Below the pieces are notes generated by a model, which saw nothing but the letters and a program-made list of their open reading frames with translations, had not been told where the DNA came from and made no database searches. This document shows positions 21,119 through 32,227 of a stretch of DNA of 64,000 nucleotides, piece after piece (position 1 is the stretch's first letter; each line of letters begins with the position of its first letter). Source of the DNA: Epiperipatus broadwayi (taxonomy: Eukaryota > Onychophora > Udeonychophora > Euonychophora > Peripatidae); NCBI GenBank assembly GCA_028023455.1, contig JAQFVV010006238.1, forward strand, positions 5,464,572 to 5,528,571, read 5' to 3'. Position numbers and translations under genes: made by a program.

Positions 21119-24100
21119 TATGTTTGTTATAGAGTTTTAGAAATGAGTGAAATGTGTGACAATTATTCCTAGCTCTTAAAACAGATGGAAATTACTACTT
21201 GCAAAATACTCCCACTCTTATGTGAAGAAGAGTAAAGATAAATTATTTGGAAGTAAAATTAAAATATTGTATGTGAAAATAATTTCTAAAAAAACTGTTT
21301 AAAAAAAATGCATTCTTTTAGGAAAAGAAGTGGAATTTTTAAAAAAATCATGCTGTGTTATTGTATAAGTAAACTCAGGATCTCATAATGATATTCTCAG
21401 CTGAATAATTTGATTTACTTACCATTCTATTGCCGGCTTATCCTTATTATTTTAGTATTATGTTTTATTATCTAAAATATCTTTAAAGAAAGAATTACAT
21501 TAACTTTAAAAAACTATGAAATATGTTTCATTTGGAAACCTTTGCCATGCTTATGATAAAGGTTTTGACCAGAAGCTTCATGCCATCAGATAAATAATGA
21601 CCAATAAATTATGTAAATGTCTTGAACAGAAAAACCGGTATGGTGGAAACTATGAGCTTAAGTTACTGTATTTTTTTTAAATTTGCGTGTTTTATTTTTT
21701 TTTTTAAAAAAAAAAACAGAAAAATATTTATGCTATATATTTTTTTTAAAATATGTGTAATAATTTTGGGTAAAAATAGGCCAGGTAAATTAATGTTATA
21801 ATTTTAGTCTTAATGGGTTTATTAGAATGAGTAGATATTCTACCATTCTCAGATCATATTGGTATGGTTATATTTGTTAAACGTCTCACAAATTAACTTA
21901 TATTCAATAATTGTATTCCTGGAGATTTTAATATCTCATTCTTAGCTTATTTATATGTATGATATTTTACTCAGTTTATTTAAAATCAGCCAAAGAGATT
22001 TATCAGAGGGTTTCCATTCATTTGTTTTATAAATGCTACATTAATAATGACCGCAAATATTTTTATATACGCATTGAGAATTTTCTCGCATTTAATTTGC
22101 AATCTTTTAAATGTCCACTAGCCACTATATTTTAATATTTAATATTTTATTATGTGTGCATTGTACCTTTGCCTAGAATTATTATATGCATTTAATTTTT
22201 AAGTAATTCTTATATTAGTCGATTGACATAGTTTGCATTGTTGGTTCTGACATTGATTATACACGTTGTATTTTAAAATTCTTATTGATGACTTAGTCAG
22301 TTCAAGTGATGTTTATATCTTGTTATTAGTTTAGTATTTGGTAGCCTCATAGAGTAAGGCTTGTTAACTATTATTAGTATGCTTAATGGAGTAGATAAGG
22401 TCCTCCATCCTTATTGTATTGCTTTTCCATGAGGTGATAGAGCTTGCTCCCATTGAGAATTATTGTATATCAGATATTTGTATTTCTAGTGATTGTGATC
22501 ACATATTTTGAAGTATTTAGATCCATTGAAGAGGATCGTACTTTCCTGTTCCTGATGTGCTGAGACAAGGTCCAGGCATCCTATTTTCTGCCTCAAAGAT
22601 AGTTATTTTTGGAAGCCACCACATTCTTATTCAGCTCTGCAGAGCATATATGTATTTATTTTGGCCTATCACTCATGATGTATTAATGTTAGTTCTACCA
22701 CAGTAGGTGACGTTGCATTTGTTTTAGATATGTAATGACAAGATATGTTTGATTGAGGAACTTTGCTTCTTCAGGTTGTAGTTAGCTATTCTTAATGCTT
22801 AAAGGTATATCAATGTCTGAATTGTGCTGTTGTGATAGTTTTATCATCCACAAACCAACCAACAATAATTTATATGTATTTTTAAGTATGTAGATTATGC
22901 ATATGATTATAAGTGGCAATTCACACATACTAAGTAGTTTAATATGTTCATTCAGAGTTTTCGCTGCTGGAATTATGTTTTTTTTTTTAAATTTCAGTTT
23001 TAAAACATTTGGATTAATAATTTTGTGTGGACAAAATTTTTGGAAATATGTGTATAAATTACGTCTGATGAGTGAGTGGCCCATGCATCTAATTTAATTT
23101 AAAGTTAGCTTGGTCTTACTTAAATGCATCACTAGCTATAATATTAATAGTGTTAGTGTAACTAATGATAATTTACAATATATGCTGTATATGCTAGTCC
23201 CAGCATAGCAATTGCTTAGCTTAGGGTAGTAAATATAAACCTATTAGTGTGTTAGTCTGGTTATCAAATGACATCACAGTATTATTAAATATGCCAATCA
23301 AAAATAGAATTATGTTTGTTAAACTCATATCATTGTAATTAAAGTATAAAAGATTTAGAATCTCTAAGTATTTAAAGAGATTAAAGTTTAATATCAAATA
23401 GCCTCTGCTTACTCTTGTATTTATTTATTTATTTTTGTGTGTTTATTAAAATAAAGTTTTTAAAAGAGTTAAAGAGGAATACTCGGTAACTTTAGCCAGA
23501 TACAATGTTATAATTTTGTAAGTCAAAACAAAGTTTGAGAGTCAAAATGTTTTTAAAAGATACCAGTGCTATTTGGCAATGTTTATTCCAGTAATTTTTA
23601 TTTTTGTTTGCAAATATTTTTTTATTATTCTTTATTGTCATTAATAAACCAAATTATTATTATTTAAAAATTTTCATGTCTGTTTGTTTTACTTTTATAT
23701 GAAATAATATTGCTTGAGTTCCAAAGGTTCATAAAATTTCATAAAGTATATAAAATATATTTTTATACTGGTTTAAATTATATAAAGCCATGCTAATCTA
23801 GGTGATTCTCAGATCGAATCACAGTAACAGATAATCACATGATTACAGATATTTAATTAAAAGCTCATTTTAAAGTTGATTTTTAAGTTATTATTATATC
23901 TTTTAGACTGAAGATTATGCCATATGAAATGAAGAATATTAGTGCTTCAGAAGAGTATTTACTATTTATTTTAAAGCTGCACATTATCTATCATCATCTT
24001 ATATATTTAAAGAATTATAATCCTTCTGCATTTAAGGTCCTTAGAAGGTTGTCTGTGAGTATGGGGAAAGACATAAAAAATACCCTTGCCCTTTTCCTTG

Positions 24101-24639
24101 CTCGAGTGATGTATTGGGTAATAGGCCATTATTAATTTAAATTTAGATTAATTAATCAAATCTTTGGATTAATGTTTTTTGTTTATTACTCCATGATTGA
24201 ACATAAGATAGTCATCTTATGGTCGGCCAAGATATCACTCACTTGTTTATTTATCCAAGCAATCATTATTAGGCAACTTAAACTGTTATCTTGCATAAGA
24301 GTTGAGTTTTAAAACCCCTGAGAGTGTTTACTCTTGTTGCCTTGTTAGTTATAATTTAATGAGATAGTCCTTCCAAAAAAAGTATAATTTGTGTTATTCA
24401 GAGTGTATGATCTGATAGTAGGACAACTCTAATAGCTATTAAATGATGATTTAAATTATCTTTTATATTATCTATGTTAAATTATTAATATGCCATAATA
24501 GTTATATTTGCATTGGTATTGGATTTGGTCTCTGTCTGATTGTATATCTCTGGATCATCATTCACCCTTGATTTTTATTGTAACCCACTGAGCCAAGTCG
24601 TAGGAGTCTCTAATAGTATAATAATCTTCCATCCAAATA
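21119..24639. other. 3.5 kb of AT-rich DNA with no supported feature
   Basis: Several short open frames occur (for example 22897-23097 and 23917-24135), but none has a recognisable motif or a partner in the window. No repeat shared with the rest of the window was seen. It could hold introns or decayed elements that I cannot identify. Confidence 0.4.
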
Positions 24640-24960
24640 GTTTAGAATAAATTAGTTCATTCTCATCTTTTATAGATTAGTTCATTTCATTTTGTCCTCT
24701 CCATTTCATTTCATCCTTTTCTATCTTCTTTGTCTAATATCTTCACTATTTAATCATCTCCATCTTCTCCCTTTCAAATAGTCTCTTATAGATTAGTTTA
24801 TAATTTTCATTCCATCATTTTTCTCTCTCTCTTCATCATCATCTCCCTCTTCTTATCTTCATCATTTCATCTCTCTCTCCTGCTTAATTAATTTGTCTGT
24901 TATATTTTCAGCATTTCATCTTATTTCATCATTTTTCACCTACCCCCCCTCTTGCTATCT
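24640..24960. repeat. Pyrimidine-rich tract
   Basis: The plus strand is strongly T/C-biased, with recurrent TTCATC, CATCTCC, TCTCTCTC and the word TATAGATTAGTT (two full copies). It looks like a degenerate low-complexity repeat. Confidence 0.7.
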
Positions 24961-25054
24961 TTAAAGGTTACAATATATATATATATCAGCAATTATAGAA
25001 AGTTTTAAAAGTAAAATATCTAATGTTTTTACTACGATATGTGTAACTAGTATG

Positions 25055-25215
25055 AATCACTACTCGATTCTCACTTAACAGTAATAAAAATGAGAATGTG
25101 TGCAGGCGTGATGTAGAGAAAAGAAGCTAAAGATTGGAGAAGATGGAGAACTTGGAGAGACCATCACTCTGCAGTGGATTGATAATGGTTGATTATGATG
25201 ATGAAGAGTTGAATT
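25055..25215 (+). pseudogene. RTE-like LINE 3' tail
   Basis: GAATGTGTGCAGGCGTGATG, AAGCTAAAGATTGGAGAAGA, CTTGGAGAGACCATCA and TGCAGTGGATTGATAATGG match the extreme 3' end of the family at 20.7 kb and 44.6 kb. No coding domain is left. Confidence 0.85.
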
Positions 25216-25576
25216 TATCTCTAAAAGATGGTTTGATAAATGATAACCAAAAATATATTCCAGGAATATTGTGTAAATGGCATAAAATAATTGTATAAGT
25301 GACATATGGTTCAGTCATCATCATCATCAATAGCATCAGTCTTAATTAAAACTAATTTTATAATGTAATTTTTTATCATATGGTTTATAATTGTAAAGAA
25401 AATAATGAAAAAAAATAGTTCAGTAAATTATAAAAAAGGTTTAGATATATATGGATTTCAACACCTGTCTGTATTTATGTAAGTTGGCAATACATGCATC
25501 ATCTAGTTTCATGATGTAATATATACATATATATATAAAGCTAATAATGTTCTAGCCTAGATAGGTTTATAAATGT

Positions 25577-25850
25577 AAATTCAATGCAAGCAGTCAATAC
25601 TTAGATAATACTAATATCAATAACAATCAACAATTTCAATCTGTTGTCAAGGCAACCTTTTTTAAACAATAAAGATGGAAATTAATCTTTATTTATGGAC
25701 TAATATGTTTATATAGACATTAAAGATTGCAACTGGACTACAGAGAGAGAAATTATTGATACAAAGAAATTTAAATAAAGCTTATTAAACAGATAAATAA
25801 AGGTGGATTTTCACCTTTATTGTTCTCTTTCAAGATAATTTTGTTTGACC
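25577..25850 (+). repeat. M repeat, single unit (plus)
   Basis: GCAGTCAATACTTAGATAAT, CAACAATTTCAATCTGTTGT, AACAATAAAGATGGAAATTA, CTACAGAGAGAGAAATTATT, then AAAGGTGGATTTTCACCTTT (palindromic). It matches 5055-5450 and is inverted relative to 27655-28045. Confidence 0.8.
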
Positions 25851-26039
25851 TATAAGTGACTACAAAAAAAAATAAAAATAAAAAGATAACAAGAATTAAG
25901 TAGACGAGGTTACAGGTGATATATACAAAGAAGAAATGATCCAAAAGTCAGTAGAATATAAAATGAATGTTAGTGAAGCACTTAGTCTGTGAATGCAAGG
26001 TGAATATTATTCATCTAGTCTATAATGAAATACCTTTGT

Positions 26040-27655
26040 TAGTAAACCCTGTTTTGGCAAATTATGGTTGGAGGGTTTTATTAAATCATAATAGTTATTT
26101 TCATATAAATTATTTAGGGGTTGGTTAGAGAGGTGCTGTTTAGGCCAGTTGTGAATTCCCAGGTTAATATGGCCAGGTATGGATCAGCCTCTCTCTTGTC
26201 TGTTTCTTGGATATTTTTAATTATGTTGAGGAAGCAGTTATTGATTTCGTCAAGTGGTAATTTTTGAAAAAATCACTTTGCATCTGGTCAACCAGATGGC
26301 AAAGTTTATTTAAGTGGCAAGCCTGATTTCAGTGAAAATGCCTCTATTTAAAACCCCTTGAAGAGATGTTAGGTCTGGATCATTATTATCAATGTGTTTC
26401 TGGAAGTTTTGTCTTAGTCCTTGCCAGACTGGACAATGGTGAAGGATATGGTCCATATCTTCCAGGCTGGAAAGACAGACAATATATGGGATCTATGTGG
26501 AAGCCTCTTCTATTAAGAAATATAGCAGTGGAGAGGCTACTAAGGTTAATTTTGAGAAGGAAGTCTGTGTGTTTAGGTGCTAGTTTCAATTTATGGGCTA
26601 GTGTGCACAGTTTGTTTATGTCGAGGGGGAGGTGTGTGCCTTCTGGGTATTTGAGTTGGATAGGTTGAAGGCTTCCCATTAGGTTATTTTTGAATTGAAC
26701 ATGGTCACAGAAAGTACTATGTGCATAAAAATGTATGAGATCTGTGTTTGAAGCCAGATGGGAGTGAACCTCTGAGGGGTGGTCTATCAGTGGGAAGCCC
26801 TTGCTCTTTGGGAAGCGGACATTGGAAGGCACTGCAATCAGAATAAAGTTTATGGATTATATTGTAAGTTCTCTGTATTGGAAATACCTTTATTGAATGC
26901 AGTCCCAGTCCATTCATGTCTCTTGGCTTTTGAAGAGTGCACAGACTGATAAATGGTCTGCGCCCACCTCTACAGAGTCACAGACAGTGGGATTCTACTT
27001 TTTTAATGAAAGCTTCTGTTGGTTTAAAACCCGCAAGATAATATATAATCTTGGGAAGTATGAGGGAGTTTAAGAGTGAAACCTTTCCAAATGTAGTTAT
27101 ATATATTCTTGAAAGGCATGTTATGGTGATGTCTATTTTGTTTAATAGTCTTCGTTGTATTTCCATCCTCATTGCTATAGGGGATAGTGACATACTGAGT
27201 CCCAAGAAAGGCTGAGGCATAGCTTGTAATGAACCTGTTATCCTGTTAGCTGTTTTGATATTCCAAATTGCCAATTTGTTCCTGTTAACCATAAGCCCGT
27301 GCGTCTGACCATAGTGCTGTAATAGACTTTCAAGAATGTTTATTTCTTCATGTTATTTAAGAAACACCACCACATCATCCATGTAGGAAATGTGGGAAAT
27401 GTTTTCATTAAGGAGAGGGATGGAGATCCCAGGGAGTGCATCCTCAATGCTCAAAGGCAAGGGATTTATAGAGATCATGAAGAGGAGAGCACTTAATGGA
27501 GAACCCTGGGGAATGGAGATGCAGGGTTTGATCCCAGGGGCAATTCTCCCATTTAGAGAAAAAAATCTCTCGATTTACTAGGAGATTCTCTATGATCTGA
27601 ATGTATGCCAAAGGAACCTGAAGAATCTCTAGTTCACTAAGTAATAGTTTTGACA
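26040..27655 (-). pseudogene. L1-like LINE reverse transcriptase and C-terminal region
   Basis: Minus-strand segments in protein order, across several frames: LLSELEILQVPLAYIQIIEN (about 27600), IPQGSPLSALLF (B' motif, about 27520), SYMDDVVVFL (catalytic YMDD, about 27380), KLAIWNIKTANRITGSLQ (about 27250), LLNSLILPKIIYYLAGFKP (about 27030), NGLGLHSIKVFPIQRTYNII (about 26890), CDHVQFKNNLMGSLQPIQL (about 26690), then C..SLEDMDHILHHCPVW (about 26450), a C-terminal Cys/His motif common in LINEs. Same family as 52.1-59.7 kb (compare LGLHSINIFNIQKI there). It is 5'-truncated at the A-motif region and has several frameshifts. The YMDD box is intact, but the copy is dead. Confidence 0.85.
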
Positions 27656-28045
27656 ACAGATTGAGGCTGTTGATTGCTATTGATATTATCTAGGTATTGA
27701 CTGCTTTCAATGAATTTACATTTATAATTCGATCTAGCCATGAGTATTATTAGCTTTATTGTTTAAGTAATACATTGTATTTTGAATGTTATAATTGACT
27801 ATTTGTTAATCTGTATTCAGAACAGGTTATATTTACCTGTTTAATGAAGTTTATTTAAACTTCTTTATGTCAATAATTTCACTCTTTCTCTGTGGTTAAG
27901 TTACAATCTTTTGTATCTATTAAACATATCAGACCATAAAGGTTGATATCCACATTTATTGTTAAAAGGTTGCCTTGACAACAGACTGATATTGTTGATT
28001 GTTATTGATATTGTCTAGGCAATGACTGACTTCAATAAATTTACA
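27655..28045 (-). repeat. M repeat (minus), two units
   Basis: One unit abuts the LINE 5' edge (27655-27730) and a second lies at about 27950-28045. The shared tail words AATTTCACTCTTTCTCTGTG and GAAGTTTATTTAAACTTC lie between them. It is inverted with respect to 25577-25850, so the LINE fragment is flanked by opposing M copies. Confidence 0.75.
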
Positions 28046-28366
28046 CACACAGACCCATATATATATATATTGTACCTATATTGATATATATACATATTCG
28101 AATACGGTTCAATATATATATATGCAATATTGAATTGAAAAAAAAAACAATTGATGTAATCATACCACACTAGTACTGAAATCCATATATCTCTTTACTA
28201 TTTTTATTTGCCCATCTTTGTATAAATTTGCATAAGAATTTAAAATATTTTCCTATTATATTTTACATTCAATAAATAACTTAAATTTCAACATTGAATT
28301 ACATGTTTTTATGCGATTCTAAGGGAGTATATAATTTTCTTATACTGAATGTTTCTTATATATGTA
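28046..28366. other. AT-rich spacer
   Basis: TATATA-rich with inverted AATATATATAT words; no gene. Confidence 0.4.
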
Positions 28367-28651
28367 AATAGAAGGATTTGAACCTAGAATTTTTTAGTCT
28401 ATTCATCCTCCACTCTCTCTCAAGCAACCAATACACATGACCACACACATGTGAAAAAGATACATGATCTTCAATATCTCTTTCATATGTGTGTGGATAT
28501 GTGTATCGGTTGCTTGAGATAGAGTGGAGAATGAATAGATTATATGGGGATCATGATCTTTTTCATATGTGTGTGATCATGTCTATTGATTGCTTGAGAT
28601 AGAGTGGATCAATAGACTAAAAAATATTGGCTTTAAATCCCTCTATTTATA
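28367..28651. repeat. Foldback made of tRNA-derived SINE-like units
   Basis: The left arm on the minus strand reads GTTGCTTGAGAGAGAGTGGA ... CTAGGTTCAAATCCTT, which has the spacing of a pol III A box and a good B box (GGTTCAAATCC). The right arm (about 28550-28651) repeats it in inverted orientation (GATTGCTTGAGATAGAGTGG, AATAGACTAAAAAAT). A partial extra copy lies in the middle (about 28480-28545). The match to a functional tRNA is poor. Confidence 0.65.
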
Positions 28652-29369
28652 TATAATGTGTTTATTTCTAAATAAAAATGTTTTAAATCCAGCCAATTTG
28701 TGTATTGTAGGAATGTTTGACTAGTAATGTATAAATCCTCTAATGGATGAGATTTTATAAATATTGTATAATTGATTTTATTACTTTCTCTCCATAAATT
28801 TAAATTAAGCTATTTCATACTTCATAAATTGTTTTCACAACTGTCATGATATGTATTAAGTGGTGTGCAATTGTAGATTGAATTGTACTGAATGTGTTCC
28901 AGTATATATTAAATAAGAGAATTCATTATCATAAACTTCTATATAAACAATTACATTATTCTATGAATAGATTTCTCAGCATTTGCAAAACATTCTTTTT
29001 GACAGACTTTTTATTTAGCTTCTGAAAAGTGATTTGAGAAAACAAAAAATAAAAAAAAAGCATCCTTTTATAAATATGACTAACAATTTATTAATAACCA
29101 ATATAATTGTGTAAATTTACACAAATTATGGAAGATTACTCATTGGCATAGGAAAGTTAATGACATATAACATTAAGGATTTTTTAAAAAAAAATATAAA
29201 TGTAAATTGCTAGTCAGGTTGTCAGTCACAATGTAAACTGGCAATAGCTTTTATTTATTTATTGATGTTTTGCTCTATTTATATAATAAATTAAATATTT
29301 TCATGGATTGGTTATGATGTAAACAAAGTAATTGTCAGATATCAAAGATATATTGAGACTGAATATGGT
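28652..29369. other. AT-rich stretch, nothing recognised
   Basis: No gene or repeat supported. Confidence 0.4.
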
Positions 29370-30325
29370 TTTAAAAAATTAAAAATACTACAGATGTTGT
29401 CAGACAATGCAAAGAAAGTATCTGGAATAAAAGAGTGATTTATAATAATCAAAAAAGCAAGTCATATTTAACATGACATTATATATTGCTTTTACTGATT
29501 TGGTCAAAGCATTTGATTCATTAATGAGACAGGTATATGATATTGTTTAAAATTAGTTGATTTCCCACCAAAACATGATATAATGGAAGAAAGTATTATT
29601 ACTATGGTGGAAAATTTGAGCATTTGAAATGAAATCATATTAAAAAACTATGTGCACTTGATCCAAAAATATTTTCAGTTTTATGACAACTTCCTTTGAA
29701 AATGTTTATAGATGGCTTAAATGAAACAGAGATCAACATACAATACAGGTTTGATAGTGAAATATTTAGCTTCAATTAATTAAAAACAAAGACAAGAACA
29801 TCCAATTCTTGGGTTCAGCATTTACAGTATACTAGTGATTGTTCTATTTTTGCTAGTCCAAAATGCAATTTACAGATGTATTTAACACTTTGAATTCATT
29901 CAAAGACTTTTGTTTAATAATTATTGTTAAAAAAGTCAAGTTTTTTATTAGCCAATGATAGAAAAAAATCTCAGCAACATATAACTTGTATGGTTATCAA
30001 TTTGAGAATGGAAAGCAATTTAAATACTGTGGTAATTTTATAAGTAGAAAGGTGGACTTAAATATTAAGGTACAACCCACAGATTCTAAAGTTGCTATTC
30101 ATTTTAACAAGGTTTGGGCACTTTATAGTCATAATATAAAGACATTAGAAAAGTTTCATTTAAAATTTTAAAATTACAATGGCAAGATAGATGTAATACT
30201 ATAGAGTTCATTAATAAAATCACACCTTCATTGGACTGAACATGCAAAATAAATAAACAATGTAAGATGTACTAAAAAGATTGTTTAATAATGAACTTGA
30301 CCATAATTTTTGAGGTAAACACCTT
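29370..30325 (+). pseudogene. CR1/Jockey-like LINE relic
   Basis: Protein-like segments across all frames: YIAFTDLVKAFDSLMRQ (about 29490; the reverse transcriptase A motif, FVDLTKAFDSxNR type), FDSEIFSFN.LKTKTRTSNS (about 29750), QYTSDCSIFAS (about 29820; degraded YADD region), YGYQFENGKQFKYCGNFISR (29990), and LHWTEHAK near 30225 (LRWxGHVxRM type). The order matches a LINE reverse transcriptase and its C-terminal region. It is riddled with stops. A sister copy lies at 37.6-38.3 kb (shared FDSEI...N core). Confidence 0.7.
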
Positions 30326-30329
30326 CTAG

Positions 30330-31570
30330 TCATTTTCAACCATTATCAATCCACAAAAGGATAAAGATATCTTCAACTTTAATCTGGTTTTTCCTTATTT
30401 CATTTATTCATATTACATGTAGTCTGTTTTTATGACATTTACAATCTTTTGGGATTCAGTTTATGACATCAGTTACCCATTTATTATCATCTTTTCTAAT
30501 AATATTTCATTCCAACTCCATTTTAATCTCTTAATGCTTTCATTGATGTCAGCTACATCTGTTTTTTTAAATCTATGTATTTTATTTTTGATCTCTCTTG
30601 TTTTAAGCCAATAAACATCACATGATAACCACATCTTATGTTTGTGTATAGTGTTGTTAAAACAGGCAAAACTCACTATATGTATTGCCACACACAGCAA
30701 GCTAGAGTAATCAATGGATGCCAGAAGGCTTGTGCATAAAATCCCCATCTAGTGTCTACTCATCCGATATCCTCAGACTAGTTTCTGGCTTGTGGCTTGG
30801 TGCACCTCACTGACAAAGGCCACAAGCCAGAAACTAGTCTGGGGATATTGGATGATTAGGCACTAGATGGGGATTTTATGCACAAGCCTTCTGGCATCCA
30901 TTGATTACTCTCGCTTGCTGTATGTGGCAATACATATAGTGAGTTTTATCTCTCTTGTTATTACTAACATATATTTCTCCATACTTCATTGAGTGATCTG
31001 AAGTCTCCATGTTTTTTTTTAAGAGCTAAAATTTCACATCCATAGATAATAACTGGTCATTATTAAAACCTTTCTTTTCAAACACATAGGCATATTTTCT
31101 TTTAATATTAAGTTATTTGTATCAAAAGCACTCCATCCTATGTTTAGTTCTATGATTAATTTTATTCATTATGCTTCCATCTGTATTAGTAATCTAACCA
31201 AGATATTTGTAGATGTTAATTGTTTCTAACTCATCATTATCAATCTTTATTCTCTTTGTCAGAAAAATCCATCGAACATTATTGTAGACTTTTTAGCATT
31301 CGTCTTTAATGCTATCTAATCTCTTTTATATGATAACTCTTGCAATATTTCCTAAGGCGCTGAAGCATTATTTGCAAATCAAGCAGATTGTCTAAAGAAT
31401 CTATATGATAGATAATATCCTTTTATATTTTGTTTCCTTAACTTCTCATTTTAATCTACAAAATAATTCTTGTAAAACTGCTGTAAAGTTTTTGAGATAT
31501 GGAATTATCCGGTAATAGATCCTTCTTGATGTTAATATTGTTTAATATTTAATCTAATCACTGAGGTTGT
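30330..31570 (-). pseudogene. RTE-like LINE relic (minus), split by an F1 foldback
   Basis: The 3' end starts at 30330 (CAACCATTATCAATCCAC, inverse of the family tail). Decayed coding follows to 30602. The LINE resumes after the F1 insertion at 30960 and runs to about 31570 through GAAAGGTTTTAATAATG-type, LGWSAF-type, VNSYKYLGQ-type and FADD-region sequence on the minus strand. It is more diverged than the 8.7 and 20.2 kb copies. Non-functional. Confidence 0.75.
30603..30947. mobile_element. F1 foldback with 12-bp target duplication
   Basis: Inverted arms of about 140 bp share CAATGGATGCCAGAAGGCTT, TGCATAAAATCCCCATCTAG and CAGACTAGTTTCTGGCTTGT in reverse complement. The short centre (about 30796-30822) contains CTCACTGACAAAGG. 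ATCTCTCTTGTT at 30591-30602 is repeated at 30948-30959. The left end begins TTAAGCCAATAAACATCACA, like other F1 ends. Confidence 0.9.
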
Positions 31571-32223
31571 ATTTTGATAAATGTTCTTCAGAATATGGCA
31601 ATATCTAAGTATCTTGATCCAATGCTTTAATTACTGAAGAAATAAGCATAGAATTACATGACTTTTCACAATGTACAAAATCAAAGCATAATGACAGCTC
31701 ATATTTATTGGTTCTTTCTACAATCTTTTATTTGAATTTGATTATCTATGCTAAAAATACTTAAATTCAGGATGTTCTTTTGGATGATTAAAAAATAGTG
31801 CAAATGTATGAAGATATTTACACAGATATGTGAACAAAGTGAACGTATAATGAAAGACTTATAACACTGGGAAACAGAAAGATAGACAGACATAAATACT
31901 TTTGTCAAAATCTTGGCAATAATTTTAGCCATTTGTATAGGATTTGTTGGTTGTGTAATTCCTGCATAAGAACTTTCAAATAGAATCATATATTATTATA
32001 ATTTTGAAAATATTAGGAATGTGTTCATCACATGATCACCATTTCACATGTTTAAACAGGCTGGAAAGTTTGCTACAATTAGGAATATTTTTATTATATG
32101 GAAAGGTGCTGACTTGATATGTTTTCTAATGGAGTTTCTGTATTTGCAAGGCAAATTAACAATTGGAATTGCCCTTTATATGCATGAGTATTTATAATAT
32201 GTTGGGTTAAAAATAATTACATA
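31571..32223. other. AT-rich stretch, nothing recognised
   Basis: A 94-codon minus frame (31705-31989) has no recognisable motif and I do not call it a gene. Confidence 0.4.
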
Positions 32224-32227
32224 GTAT

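Noticed and set aside
22782-23097. Overlapping 66- and 100-codon frames on opposite strands
   Set aside because: Hydrophobic AT-rich frames with no motif, no partner copy and no signals.
26366-27581. Plus-strand frames across the 26-27.6 kb region
   Set aside because: Antisense shadows of the minus-strand LINE, where the YMDD and PQGS motifs are found.
30432-30748. 60- and 91-codon frames near the split RTE-like LINE
   Set aside because: The plus frame is antisense to decayed LINE coding, and the minus frame is partly decayed LINE and partly F1 DNA.
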